Under the pieces are notes generated by a model, which worked only from the letters and a program-made list of their open reading frames with translations, made no database searches and was not told the origin of the DNA. Below, piece after piece: positions 42,340 through 53,521 of a stretch of 64,000 nucleotides of DNA. This DNA is from Sphingomicrobium flavum (GTDB taxonomy: Bacteria; Pseudomonadota; Alphaproteobacteria; Sphingomonadales; Sphingomonadaceae). The DNA lies in contig NZ_CP102630.1 of assembly GCF_024721605.1 (NCBI RefSeq), positions 1,550,001 through 1,614,000 on the forward strand, in the 5' to 3' direction. Position 1 is the stretch's first letter. Each line of letters begins with the position of its first letter. Position numbers and translations under genes: made by a program.

Positions 42340-45216
42340 TTACTGGCCTTGCGGCACCACGCGGATCTGCACCGGCGCCGAACCGGCAAGATAGCGCTGC
42401 GCTGCGGCCTGGATGTCGGCGCTCGTCACCGCTTCGAGCAGCGCCTTGCGCGTCCGGCGACGCTCGAGGATGTCGGCATGGCTCTGCGCCTTGGTGACGA
42501 TGCCCAGCCACTGGCCGTTCTGACGTTCCGCCCGCTCATAGCCCTCGCGGATCGGGCTGCGCGCGCGCTCGAGCAGGTCGTCGGAGACCGGCGTTTGTGC
42601 CATGTCGGCAGCGATCGTCTGGATCACCTCGGCGACCTGGTCCATCGCCTCGGGGCCCACGGTGGCAATCGCGGTGATATGCCCGAACCCGTCATAGGTC
42701 AGCTGCGAATAGCTCAGCGCCTCGGGCGAATAGGTCGCGCCCAGTTCCTCGCGCAGCGTCTCGGTGAGCCGCAGCCCCATCGTCGCGGCCAGCAGGTTGC
42801 GCACGATATCGTCGCGCAGGTCCGCGCCGTCATCGCTGGCCCAGCTCAACGACACCACGCCCTGGTCGGCCTGCCCGTCATGGAACAGGCGGATCGTCTC
42901 GCCAGCCTTGGCAAAGGTGGGTGCGGCGCCCTGGCCCGGCGCATCGCTGCGCACCGGACGCGCCGGCAGCGCGCCCAGTGTCGCCGCCACGGCGGCAATC
43001 GCGGCATCCTCGTCCAGATCGCCGACCAGTCCCAGCGCCAGAGCGCCTTCGGCCAGCTGCGGCGCCACGACGGCACGAAGATCGTCGAGGCTGATCGCCT
43101 CAAGCGCCTTGAGATCGGTCATGCCGAAGCGCGCATCGCCCCCGGCCAGCGCCGCGTTGAAGCCGTTGATGTAGACCTGGATCGGCACCGCGCGCCCGTT
43201 CTGCGCGATCAGCGGGGCAACCCCGGCCCACTGCGCCTGCGTATCCTCACGCCAGGCGGTGGCAGTCAGCCGCGCCGCCAGAAGGTCGAGCTGCAGTCGC
43301 AGGTCGTCGGGCGTCGTCGCCCCCGAAGCGGTCAGCGCATCGCTCGATGCGCCCAGCCCCACACCGACCGATCGACCCGCCAGTACGCGGCGCAGTTCGT
43401 CGGCGTCATGCGCCTTCAGGCCATCGGCTCCGATGATGGTTTCCAGCATGTTGCTCAGTCCCGGCTTGTCGGCGGGGAATGCGCTCAGGCCACGGCCTAC
43501 CAGCATCGAATAGGACACCTTGCCCGGCTCGAAATCCGTCGTCTTCATGTTGAGCTGCAGCCCGTTGGCGAAGCGCACCGTGCGGATGCCCAGATCCTCG
43601 ATCCGCTCGTCCGCCACGACTTGGCCCGGGGTGCCCCAGTCGCCATAGGCAAATTCGACATCCTTTTCGGCTTCGGGCGCGGCCACTGCCACCGCGGCGC
43701 TTTCTTCCAGCGCCGCCAGGATCGCGGCCTTGCCGCCCTCGATCGGCTCCTTGGTCGACACATGGACCACGCTCGGCCCCGGCTGCCACGCCGCGCGGAA
43801 AGCCTCGCTGACCGCTTCTGCCGTGATGGACGGCTCGATCGCGCGCCACAGCGCCAGGTTGAAATCGGGCGCGGTCGCCACGCTGTCGTTCATCGATGCC
43901 CCGATCAGCGCATCGGCCAGCGCGGCGCTGCGCCGGCCCGATGCCTGGCTGACCGCATTGGTGAGCGCAGTCTCGATCACCGCCTTGGCTTCGGCGATCT
44001 CGCCCGGCGCAAAGCCATAGTCATTGGCGCGGCGCAATTCCTGCTCGGCCAGCGTGATGGTCTCGCGCCACTGACCGTCCTTGGCGACGATCAGCAGGCC
44101 ATAGCTGCGCGCGGTCCGCGCCAGCGGCTGCTCGCTCACCTGACCGCCCAGCATCGGCGACTGCGCGGTGCGCGACAGCGCGTTGATGCGGTTGCCCAGC
44201 GCCAGCCCGGCAATCGCGCGCAGCAATTCCTCGCGCTGCGCCGCCACGCTGTTGATGGCGGGCGTCCAGGGCGTGATGCGGTGCAGTTCGACCAGCCCGG
44301 GGATCGCCGGATCGACGAAATTGGCGACCTGCGGGCCATCGCCCTCGGCCATGTTCAGGCTGTAGACCGCGCGTGCCTCGCCCGTGCCCTGCCAGTCGGA
44401 AAATTTGGCTTCGATCTTCTGCTGCATTTCGGCCGGATCGAAATCGCCGACCACCACCAGCGTCGCGCGCTCGGGGCGGTAATAGCCTTCATAGAAAGCG
44501 CGCAGCTCTTCGGCGCTGATATTGGCGATGCGCTCGACATCGGCGTTGATGCGATCGCCCAGCCGCGATCCGGGCAGCGCCACGCCGAAATAATCGGCCA
44601 GGCGGCGACGCCCCGCTTCGTTGCGGACCTGCGCCTCGCTCATGATGATGCCGCGCTCGCGCTCGACTGCCGCCGGATCGATGGTCATCTCGCCCGCCAT
44701 TTCGCGGATCACCATCAGCGCGCTGTCGATCGTCTGTTCATCGGTATTGGGCAGGTCCAGCTTGTAGGTGGTGTAATCGAGCGAGGTCTCGGCATTGGTG
44801 TCCGCACCGAAGGCCAGCCCCAGCCGCTCGAGCATGGGCAGCAATTCGCCCTCGGGAATATTGGTCGTGCCGTTGAAGGCCATATGCTCGATGAAGTGCG
44901 CGGCGCCGCGCTCGGCATCCTCTTCGTCGCGATTGCCGACCTGCACGTTGAAGCGGATCACCGCCTCGCCCGCCGGATTGCCATTACGCTGCAGCGCATA
45001 GCGCATGCCGTTGGGCAGGCGGCCGAAGACGACAGAACCATCGGGCGAAAGGTCGCTGCTCTCGATCTGCCAGGCCTCGATCCCGGTCGCTGGGGTGGCA
45101 GGCGTGGCGGCATCCTGTGCCTGGGCCAGCGCCGGTGCCGCCATCGGCAGGGCGAGCGCCAGTGCCAGTGCGGAAACGGACAGCCGCGAGCCGCGGACGA
45201 TCGAAGAGGTACGCAT
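42340..45216 (-). CDS. M16-family zinc metallopeptidase (pitrilysin-like)
   Basis: 958 residues from ATG 45216 (AAAGGAAA upstream). Signal peptide to about residue 34 (PALAQAQ). Inverted zinc motif HFIEH at 107-111 with the downstream acidic ligand in ERERGIIMSE. Four homologous domains in two halves, the second half inactive as usual. Expected to be a periplasmic oligopeptidase that degrades peptides or signal fragments. No lipobox. Its 3-prime end faces the globin pair across a terminator. Confidence 0.95.
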   Translation of the reverse strand: MRTSSIVRGSRLSVSALALALALPMAAPALAQAQDAATPATPATGIEAWQIESSDLSPDGSVVFGRLPNGMRYALQRNGNPAGEAVIRFNVQVGNRDEEDAERGAAHFIEHMAFNGTTNIPEGELLPMLERLGLAFGADTNAETSLDYTTYKLDLPNTDEQTIDSALMVIREMAGEMTIDPAAVERERGIIMSEAQVRNEAGRRRLADYFGVALPGSRLGDRINADVERIANISAEELRAFYEGYYRPERATLVVVGDFDPAEMQQKIEAKFSDWQGTGEARAVYSLNMAEGDGPQVANFVDPAIPGLVELHRITPWTPAINSVAAQREELLRAIAGLALGNRINALSRTAQSPMLGGQVSEQPLARTARSYGLLIVAKDGQWRETITLAEQELRRANDYGFAPGEIAEAKAVIETALTNAVSQASGRRSAALADALIGASMNDSVATAPDFNLALWRAIEPSITAEAVSEAFRAAWQPGPSVVHVSTKEPIEGGKAAILAALEESAAVAVAAPEAEKDVEFAYGDWGTPGQVVADERIEDLGIRTVRFANGLQLNMKTTDFEPGKVSYSMLVGRGLSAFPADKPGLSNMLETIIGADGLKAHDADELRRVLAGRSVGVGLGASSDALTASGATTPDDLRLQLDLLAARLTATAWREDTQAQWAGVAPLIAQNGRAVPIQVYINGFNAALAGGDARFGMTDLKALEAISLDDLRAVVAPQLAEGALALGLVGDLDEDAAIAAVAATLGALPARPVRSDAPGQGAAPTFAKAGETIRLFHDGQADQGVVSLSWASDDGADLRDDIVRNLLAATMGLRLTETLREELGATYSPEALSYSQLTYDGFGHITAIATVGPEAMDQVAEVIQTIAADMAQTPVSDDLLERARSPIREGYERAERQNGQWLGIVTKAQSHADILERRRTRKALLEAVTSADIQAAAQRYLAGSAPVQIRVVPQGQ

Positions 45217-45340
45217 GAAATTTCCTTTCGGTGAAGCAACGAAAAGGCGCCGAACCAGCCAGCGCCTCTCCCCCATTAAATATCTGATTTGCCGTTTCTA
45301 TTTTGGCAAAAAGCGAAGCGCAAGGCCTAATGTCGGCCGC

Positions 45341-45748
45341 TCAATCCACGCTCGATTTCGCGCCGAATTGACCCGTTGGCACAAACATCATGACGATCGC
45401 CAGGATCAGCGCGCCCCCGGTGCTTACCAGGATCAGATGAACAAGCCCTGCCACCCAGGCGGGCACCCCGATGTCGCGCGCGCGCTTCATGACCAGGTTG
45501 AGCTGCGCCAGTCCGATCGCCAACAGCGCGAGCACCAGCCCGACCACCCCCGCAATCGCCCAGCCGCGTCCCTGCCCGGCTTCGAAATGGTCGATCCACG
45601 AACCGAAAAAGGCATGCACGATGCCCGCCGCCAGGCCCAGCGCCACGACCATCGCCACGATGGCCAGCAGCGTCACCCCATAAGCCAGCGTGAACGCCTT
45701 CTGGTCGAGCCGCCCGTCCATCCAATTTCCCCACAACGTCTGGATCAT
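45341..45748 (-). CDS. DUF805-family membrane protein
   Basis: 135 residues from ATG 45748 (AAAAGGAAG upstream). Starts with a short amphipathic WGNWMDGRLDQKAF segment, then four hydrophobic helices with the conserved KRARDIGVPAW motif before the last two. This is the DUF805 pattern (small inner-membrane protein, role unclear). Starts 10 bp after the L,D-transpeptidase stop, so the two are likely cotranscribed. Confidence 0.88.
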   Translation of the reverse strand: MIQTLWGNWMDGRLDQKAFTLAYGVTLLAIVAMVVALGLAAGIVHAFFGSWIDHFEAGQGRGWAIAGVVGLVLALLAIGLAQLNLVMKRARDIGVPAWVAGLVHLILVSTGGALILAIVMMFVPTGQFGAKSSVD

Positions 45749-45758
45749 CTTCCTTTTC

Positions 45759-46748
45759 CTACTGGTTGGCGGCGACCACCGTGATCGGCACCCCGGTGGT
45801 ATCGGCACGCAGCGGCGAATGGGTGACGAGAACGTGGGTTCCCGGCACGATCGCCTGCTGCAACGCGACCTTGAAGCCGTGCGGCATGCGCAGCCGCGAC
45901 ATAAAGGTGGCATCGACGCTGTGGCCCGCTTCTTCGCCATGGCCCGGCAGCGCCACCAGCGACCAGTTGAGGCTGCCATCCTTGGCGCGGATCAGCGTTG
46001 CCACATGGCTTCCCGATGGCGTATCGCCATATTCGATCCGGCTGCGCCCGATCTCGATGCCGTTGCGCAGCACCACCATCCGCTGATCGACCGTCGATAC
46101 GATGATCGACATCGGCCCCTCGGGCGCGGCCTCGGGCGACCAGCGCCAGCCTTCATCGCCAAGCGGCCGGTAATTGGCCGGGGTCCCATCCATGGCAGCG
46201 GGGGTCAGCACACCGGCAGCCGGGATCGTCAGCGGCGATCCCGCCTGTCCCTGCACGATGATCGTCCCGCCCATCGTAGTGGTGGCGAACAATTGCTCGG
46301 CAAATTTGTAGGGCAGATGGATGCAGCCATGGCTTTCAGGATAGCCCGGTAGCCCACCGGCATGCAGCGCGACCCCGCCCCAGGTCAGCCGCTGCTGGAA
46401 GAACATCGGGGCATTATTGTAGGTCGAACTATGGTGCCAACGATCCTTTTGCAGGATCTTGAACACCCCGGTCGGCGTCTCATGCCCGGGCTTGCCGCTC
46501 GAGATGGTGGACACCCCGATCCGCACGCCGTTGCGATAGATGTCAGCCAGCTGGCGCGACAGGTCGACATAGACGACCACGGGTCCGTCGGGGGAAATAT
46601 CGGGGGCCCATACCCACTGGCCGGGCTTCAGCTCCTCGGCCGCCGCCGCCAGTTCGACAGGAGAAGAAAGCTTGGCGCCCTGTGCCATCGCCGCCTGCGG
46701 CAGCGCCAGCGCGCTCGCCAGTCCTGCCAGCTTGACCCAAAACCGCAT
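45759..46748 (-). CDS. L,D-transpeptidase (YkuD-type)
   Basis: 329 residues; ATG 46748 preferred over 46754 because GGAGAGGAG is then 8 bases upstream. Signal peptide ending AMAQG, then the YkuD domain with the HAGGLPGYPESHGCIHLP motif carrying the catalytic Cys and His. A second, partly repeated region (SIIVSTVDQRMVVLRNGIEIG; HVLVTHSPL) follows and resembles a degenerate second catalytic domain lacking the Cys. Forms or edits 3-3 peptidoglycan crosslinks or attaches proteins to the wall. Confidence 0.93.
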   Translation of the reverse strand: MRFWVKLAGLASALALPQAAMAQGAKLSSPVELAAAAEELKPGQWVWAPDISPDGPVVVYVDLSRQLADIYRNGVRIGVSTISSGKPGHETPTGVFKILQKDRWHHSSTYNNAPMFFQQRLTWGGVALHAGGLPGYPESHGCIHLPYKFAEQLFATTTMGGTIIVQGQAGSPLTIPAAGVLTPAAMDGTPANYRPLGDEGWRWSPEAAPEGPMSIIVSTVDQRMVVLRNGIEIGRSRIEYGDTPSGSHVATLIRAKDGSLNWSLVALPGHGEEAGHSVDATFMSRLRMPHGFKVALQQAIVPGTHVLVTHSPLRADTTGVPITVVAANQ

Positions 46749-46750
46749 CC

Positions 46751-47014
46751 TCATTCTCCTCTCCGCCGCGCAGCCAGCTTGATCAGCAGCCAGAAATTGA
46801 TGCCGATGCCGATCGCGCAGACGGTCAACGCGACCAGCGTCTCGGCGCTGTCCACCAGCATTAGGACTAGGCTCCACGGCAGCGCCAGCAGCAGCGCGAA
46901 AATCCCCGATAGCGGGTCGGCTTCGATACCCAGCCAGCCATGGGCGCTGGCGGGGATCAGCAGCAACGCCCCGATCCCGACCAGCAGGTAGACGATGGCA
47001 ATGATCCGCAGCAC
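46751..47014 (-). CDS. Small membrane protein
   Basis: 87 residues if the GTG at 47014 is used, 11 bp after the stop of the upstream gene; longer in-frame starts run into that gene. Three hydrophobic helices (IIAIVYLLVGIGALLLIP; FALLLALPWSLVLMLV; LTVCAIGIGINFWLLIKLA) and a basic end. No family recognised. Ends 2 bp before the transpeptidase start, so translation is probably coupled and the protein may be envelope related. Confidence 0.6.
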   Translation of the reverse strand: MLRIIAIVYLLVGIGALLLIPASAHGWLGIEADPLSGIFALLLALPWSLVLMLVDSAETLVALTVCAIGIGINFWLLIKLAARRRGE

Positions 47015-47025
47015 CGCGCCGCCGC

Positions 47026-47808
47026 CTAGCGGCAGTTCGGATGCCGTCCGATATCGCGGATGTCGTAGACCCGGCCGTCGGCCACGGTCATCTGCACGCA
47101 TTGGCGCGTCGCGCGGCTATACCAGATGGTATAGGCGGTCCTGCCCGATTTGAAGCCATCGACATTGCGAAAGCCCCGGCTGTTCAATTGCCCGTCCGCG
47201 CTCGATGCGCGCGCGCCGTTGAGATCGTTGTAGCGCGCCGAGCGTGTATAGCCGCCGCGCCCTTGATGGTGCGTCAAATTGGCCGCGCGCTGTCCCACGC
47301 CCGCGGCATAGCCGTTCGAATAGGCGTTGGACCGGTCGTAATTATGATAGGCCGCATTGTGCAGCCCGTCGGTATAGCCGCGCTCATAATGCGCCTCGTC
47401 CTCGACCGAGCCATAATGCTTCTTGTCTTCATGATGGTGCGACTTGTGCGAAGCGAGCGCGCCGATGATCGCCGCGCCCACGATGGCCCCCGCAATCGCG
47501 CCCCCGCTGCCATCCTTGGTATGGCCGCAATCGGAAGCCTGCGTATCGTTGACGGTGAGGACCATGCCGTTCTGCGCCTCGACATTGACGCAGCTGCGAT
47601 CCTCCTTGTCCCACCAATAGCTGTAGGTATAGCCCATGCTGTTGTGGCTCGAGATATGCTTGAAGCCGCGATCATGCAGCATGTTTTCCGCCGCGCCCGC
47701 GCCCATCCCGTTGATCCGCGTCAGCTGCGATGCGGGATCGGCCATGGCTGGCGCCGCGATCAGCGCGCTGCAGGCAAAGATGGCGGTCAATCTTGCATTC
47801 TTCTTCAT
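47026..47808 (-). CDS. Secreted protein with two copies of a small Cys domain and glycine zipper
   Basis: 260 residues. Signal peptide to about 24. First domain at about 36-95 (MLHDRGFKHI, YWWDKEDRSCVNVEAQNGMV, final DCG) and last domain at about 205-260 (LNSRGFRNVD, IWYSRATRQCVQMTVADGRV, final NCR) repeat one another and the end of the 27917 protein. Between them lie a glycine-zipper membrane segment (GGAIAGAIVGAAIIGALA), a His-rich stretch (HKSHHHEDKKHYG) and a Tyr/Asn/Gly region. Outer-membrane or periplasmic; metal binding by the His stretch is possible. Function unknown. Confidence 0.75.
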   Translation of the reverse strand: MKKNARLTAIFACSALIAAPAMADPASQLTRINGMGAGAAENMLHDRGFKHISSHNSMGYTYSYWWDKEDRSCVNVEAQNGMVLTVNDTQASDCGHTKDGSGGAIAGAIVGAAIIGALASHKSHHHEDKKHYGSVEDEAHYERGYTDGLHNAAYHNYDRSNAYSNGYAAGVGQRAANLTHHQGRGGYTRSARYNDLNGARASSADGQLNSRGFRNVDGFKSGRTAYTIWYSRATRQCVQMTVADGRVYDIRDIGRHPNCR

Positions 47809-48037
47809 GCGACATCCCCTGTTTTCGTCGTGCCACCGCCACGCTCGGCCCGCAGCACCCTAGCTGTCAAGCCATGGACCAAAGTCCAGGGTGCATTGGA
47901 TATTTGCTCGGCGACATGATTGGCCGGCTCTTGTACAATGACGAACGCGACGGCCGCGTCACCCATATGTGCTTCACACCGCTCGATGAAGTCTATGCCG
48001 AAGGCTATTCGCTACTTTATTGATGGAGCCATCAGTC

Positions 48038-48457
48038 ATGATCGAACGGAACACCTTCGCAGCGGCCGCCATCCTGTTGCTTGGCGCCTGTGAAGACGAT
48101 GAAACAGTCGGCAATATGTCGCAAAGTACCGACAGCGCTAATATCTGGCTATTGGACCGTCAGTCGCCCAGAAACGGCGTAGCAACGCCTGTGGCTGAAG
48201 GTGCGGGCGGTCTTCTGGGATATGCGGATAGCTGTCTTTTCATTACCGAAGACAGCGGCGTGCGTATCGGCCTCGTCGTGCCGCATGAAGCCCGCTTCGA
48301 TGGCAGGCAGTTGGAAGGATCACTCAGCACACCGGACGGCGGAGCGATCGTCCACCGCATCGGGGAACGCGCCAGCTTTTCGGGAAGACTGATCGACAAT
48401 GCGGGCGATGGCTATCGCTGCCGGACCGACCGGCTGTTGCTGGTGGATGCCCTTTAA
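48038..48457 (+). CDS. Small lipoprotein
   Basis: 139 residues from ATG 48038. Leader with lipobox LLGAC and lipidated Cys19, then an acidic linker (EDDETVGNMSQ) and a beta-rich domain (LGYADSCLFITEDSGVRIGLVVP; GDGYRCRTDRLLLVDAL) with two further cysteines that may pair. No family recognised. The 229 bp upstream contain only a 35-codon open frame (47916-48023) that I do not call a gene. Confidence 0.62.
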   Translation: MIERNTFAAAAILLLGACEDDETVGNMSQSTDSANIWLLDRQSPRNGVATPVAEGAGGLLGYADSCLFITEDSGVRIGLVVPHEARFDGRQLEGSLSTPDGGAIVHRIGERASFSGRLIDNAGDGYRCRTDRLLLVDAL

Positions 48458-48520
48458 CCCGATCGATCAAGCACATGGGCGGCCGATGATCCGCATCATC
48501 CGGTCGCCGCTTGTCTGCGA

Positions 48521-50680
48521 TCAGTCTGCGCCCGGCACCTCCAGCCCGGTATGCGCGGCCAGGAACGCCGCCACGTCAGCCGCTTCCTCGATGATCTTGT
48601 CAGTGGGCTTGCCCGAACCATGCCCTGCGCGCGTCTCGATGCGGATCAGCAAGGGATCATCGCCCGGCCCGGCTTTCTCCTGCAGCATCGCGACATATTT
48701 GAAGCTGTGCCCCGGCACCACGCGGTCATCGGTATCCGCCGTCGTCACCAGCACCGCGGGATAATCGATCTCGGCCTTCACATTATGATAGGGCGAATAG
48801 GTCAGGTTGTAGCGGAAATCCGCTTCGCGCGCGGGCACATTATAATCATCGACCCAGTAGCGCCCGGCGGTGAACTGGTCGAAGCGCAGCATGTCCATCA
48901 CGCCCACTGCGGCATGCCCCGCATCGAACAGGTCGGGGCGCTGATTGATGCTCGCGCCGACCAGCAGCCCGCCATTGGACCGCCCCTCGATCGCCAGCCC
49001 GTTTGGCGTCGTCACGCCATTGGCCTTCAGCCATTCGCCTGCCGCCGCGAAATCGTCGAACACATTCTGCTTGTTGAAGCGTCGCCCGGCATCGTGCCAA
49101 GCCTTGCCATATTCGCCCCCGCCGCGAATATTGGCCACCGCATAAGCCCCGCCGGCATCGAGCCAGGCCAGCCGCACCGGGTTGAACCCCGGCAGCACCG
49201 AAATATTGAACCCGCCATAGCCGTAAAGCAGCGTCGGCACCGGCCCGCTCACGCCCTTCTTGCGGGTGATGAACATCGGCACCTTCGTGCCATCCTTGGA
49301 GGCATAGAAGACCTGCTCGGTCACATAACCGTCGGGATCGAAGGCCACGTCGGGCGCCGCCCAGATGCTGCTTTGCCCGCTGGCGACATCATACCGATAG
49401 ACAGTCGTCGGCCGCGCGAAGCTGGAAAAGCTGTAGAAAGTCTCGCTGCTCTCGGCGCTGCCACCAAAGCCGCCCGTGCTGCCAATCCCCGGCAGTTCGA
49501 CCGTGCGCTCCAGCACGCCGGCAAGATTGGTCACCCGCACCTCGCTCTTGGCGTCCTTCAGATAGGAGGCGATGAAGCGCCCGCCCACCATGTTGACCCC
49601 ATTCAGCGTCTCGGCGCGCTCGGGAATGATGGTGACCCGCGCAGGGTCCGCCTCGCCGATATCCATCCGCACCAGCTTGAGGCGCGGCGCGCCCTCATTG
49701 GTGACGAAATAGAAGTCATCGCCGACATTGCCGACATAGCGATAATCATATTCAAAGCCCGGCACGAGCACGCGCGGCGCGGCGCCCGGATTTTCAAGGT
49801 CGACCAGCGCAATCTCATAGGCCTCGTCGGTCCCGCTGGATGAGGTCACGATCAGCCAGCGCCCGTCATCGGACACCTCGCCCGTATTGTTGAGGTCGGG
49901 CCGGTCGGGCCGCGCGAAGATTTGCACATCCTCGCTCTGGTCGGTGCCCAGCCTGTGGAAATAGATGGTCTGGTTTTCATTCAGCCCCGTAAACTTGCCC
50001 TCGGCCTCCACCGCGGGGAAGCGCGAATAATAAAAGCCGCTCCCGTCCTTGGCCCATTCGAGCCCGGAAAACTTCACCCACTCCACCGTATCGGCCAGCG
50101 TCTCGCCCAATTTGACGTCCAGCACCTTGACGGTGCGCCAGTCCGACCCGCCATCCTGGATCGAATAGATCAGCCGCGATCCATCCTCATTGGGCACGCT
50201 GGCATCCAGCGCCGTCGCCCCGTCTGCGGCCCAGCCGTTGGGATCGATCAGCACCCGCTCCGCGCCCGCCAGCCCGTCACGCACATAGAGCACCGATTGC
50301 GGCTGCAGCCCGTCATTCTTGCGATAGAAATAGAGCCCGCCTTTTTCTTCCGGCGTGCCGATCCGCTCATAATCGTAAAGCTCAGTCATCCGCGCCTTGA
50401 ACCAGCCGCGCGCATCCAGCGTGTCGAGATAGGCGTCGGTCACCGCATTCTGCGCCGCCACCCAGCTCGCAACCTCGGGATTTTCGCGCACATCGTCTTC
50501 CAGCCAGCGATAGGGATCGGCCACCGCCACGCCGTGGATCGTCTCGACAAGGTCCTGCCGATAGGTCTCGGGATAGGCGATCGATGAAGCACGCACGGCA
50601 GGCGCATCGGCCACCACCGGCATCGTCGTCGAACAGGCCGTCGTCGCCAGCAGGGTAGCGGTCAAAAGGGCAATACGCAT
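48521..50680 (-). CDS. Prolyl oligopeptidase family (S9A) serine peptidase
   Basis: 719 residues from ATG 50680 (GGAG at 8 bases; ATG 50686 is the alternative). Lipoprotein-type leader with ATTACS. N-terminal beta-propeller, then alpha/beta-hydrolase: GGGEYGKAWHDAG, nucleophile Ser in EGRSNGGLL, Asp in TADTDDRVVPGHS, His in RAGHGSGK. Cleaves short proline-containing peptides; probably periplasmic, anchored by a lipid. Confidence 0.95.
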   Translation of the reverse strand: MRIALLTATLLATTACSTTMPVVADAPAVRASSIAYPETYRQDLVETIHGVAVADPYRWLEDDVRENPEVASWVAAQNAVTDAYLDTLDARGWFKARMTELYDYERIGTPEEKGGLYFYRKNDGLQPQSVLYVRDGLAGAERVLIDPNGWAADGATALDASVPNEDGSRLIYSIQDGGSDWRTVKVLDVKLGETLADTVEWVKFSGLEWAKDGSGFYYSRFPAVEAEGKFTGLNENQTIYFHRLGTDQSEDVQIFARPDRPDLNNTGEVSDDGRWLIVTSSSGTDEAYEIALVDLENPGAAPRVLVPGFEYDYRYVGNVGDDFYFVTNEGAPRLKLVRMDIGEADPARVTIIPERAETLNGVNMVGGRFIASYLKDAKSEVRVTNLAGVLERTVELPGIGSTGGFGGSAESSETFYSFSSFARPTTVYRYDVASGQSSIWAAPDVAFDPDGYVTEQVFYASKDGTKVPMFITRKKGVSGPVPTLLYGYGGFNISVLPGFNPVRLAWLDAGGAYAVANIRGGGEYGKAWHDAGRRFNKQNVFDDFAAAGEWLKANGVTTPNGLAIEGRSNGGLLVGASINQRPDLFDAGHAAVGVMDMLRFDQFTAGRYWVDDYNVPAREADFRYNLTYSPYHNVKAEIDYPAVLVTTADTDDRVVPGHSFKYVAMLQEKAGPGDDPLLIRIETRAGHGSGKPTDKIIEEAADVAAFLAAHTGLEVPGAD

Positions 50681-50766
50681 CGTCATGTCTCCGGCACTCA
50701 GGAATTGGGTGCCGCAGCAATGCCGCTGCCAATCCCTCCTGTCCAGTCACTCGCGCGCCGCGCCAA

Positions 50767-51479
50767 TCACCGGCCGGGCGTGAACTGGTAGCCGATTCCG
50801 CGAACGGTCCTGATGATTTGCGGCCGTGACGGCTCCAGCTCGATCTTCTGGCGGAGTCGCGCGATCCGCGTATCGATCGCCCGGTCGAACACCGTGTCGC
50901 CCTGATCGTGCGCAAGGTCGAGCAGTTGTTCGCGGCTGAGCGGCCTGCCGGGCCGTTGGGCAAAAGCGCGCAGCAGGTCGAATTCCATCGCGGTCAATGC
51001 GATCTCCTCGCCCTGCGCATCGAAGAGGCAGCGCCGGTCGAGATTGAGCCGGCACTGGCCCATCTGCACCTCGCTGCCCAAGGTCGCGGGTGCTTCGCCG
51101 CGCGCCTTGAGCCGGCGCACCAGGCCGCGTACCCGCGCCAGCACTTCGCGCGGATCGAAGGGCTTGGTGATATAGTCGTCGGCGCCGACCTCCAGCCCGA
51201 CAATCTTGTCGATACTGTCGTTGTTCGCGGTCAGCATGATGATGCCGATCTCGCCCTTCTGGCGTAGCCGGCGCGCGATGCTGATCCCGTCCTCGCCCGG
51301 CATGTTGACGTCGAGGATAAGGATATCGACCGGGCGCTGCGCCATCAGTTCGTCGAGCGCGGCACCCCCGTCTGCGGTACTGACCGACAGTCCATGCTTG
51401 ACGAGATAGCGTTGCATGAGATCGCGCAGTTCGGGTTCGTCGTCGACCACCGCGATGTGCGCGTCACTCGGGTTCGTCG

Positions 51480-51483
<4 letters not shown>
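50767..51483 (-). CDS. OmpR-family response regulator
   Basis: 238 residues. Receiver domain at 1-120 with DDE at 14-16 and phosphoacceptor Asp58 in ILDVNMPG, Lys in YITKPFD, then an OmpR/PhoB winged helix (LTAMEFDLLRAFAQRPGRPLSREQLL; DTRIARLRQKIE; RTVRGIGYQF). Its start overlaps the stop of the hybrid kinase by four bases, so it is that kinase's partner. The two-part motif at 53413-53450, next to the kinase promoter, is a candidate binding site. Confidence 0.95.
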
Positions 51484-53366
<1,883 letters not shown>

Positions 53367-53412
53367 CGCACTTTCCTTCAAGGCCTGATCCTAGCCAAAC
53401 TTGGCCGGCGTA

Positions 53413-53450
53413 ACAATTGAAACACGAAAACGGCCCTCGCGACATCAAGC
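53413..53450 (+). promoter_or_regulatory. Two-part promoter motif shared with the globin promoter
   Basis: ACAATTGAAACA at 53413-53424, 16 unrelated bases, GACATCAAGC at 53441-53450; same boxes and spacing as 41174-41211. It lies in the 155-bp divergent region between the hybrid kinase and YadA-like gene 5, so it may serve either. Confidence 0.6.
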
Positions 53451-53483
53451 GCTGACAGGCCTCGCCCAATTTGTCCCTCGTTC

Positions 53484-53500
53484 GCCGCGACAGTCGCGGC
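53484..53500 (+). promoter_or_regulatory. Leader hairpin before YadA-like gene 5
   Basis: GCCGCGACAGTCGCGGC is a perfect 17-bp inverted repeat followed by TTTT, 21 bp before the ATG and directly before the ribosome site GGGGAG. It could act as a weak terminator/attenuator or block translation initiation. Confidence 0.5.
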
Positions 53501-53521
53501 TTTTGAATGGGGAGTAAGACA

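Noticed and set aside
42349-45234. Very long open frame on the plus strand opposite the M16 peptidase
   Set aside because: It is the GC-rich antisense shadow of a complete peptidase gene with all motifs; no ribosome site or domain, and composition is Arg/His/Gln-rich as expected from complementing Ala/Asp/Glu codons.
47916-48023. 35-codon open frame before the 48038 lipoprotein
   Set aside because: No ribosome site, no recognisable feature, and the same frame extends upstream through non-coding sequence; may be a fragment, but not supportable.
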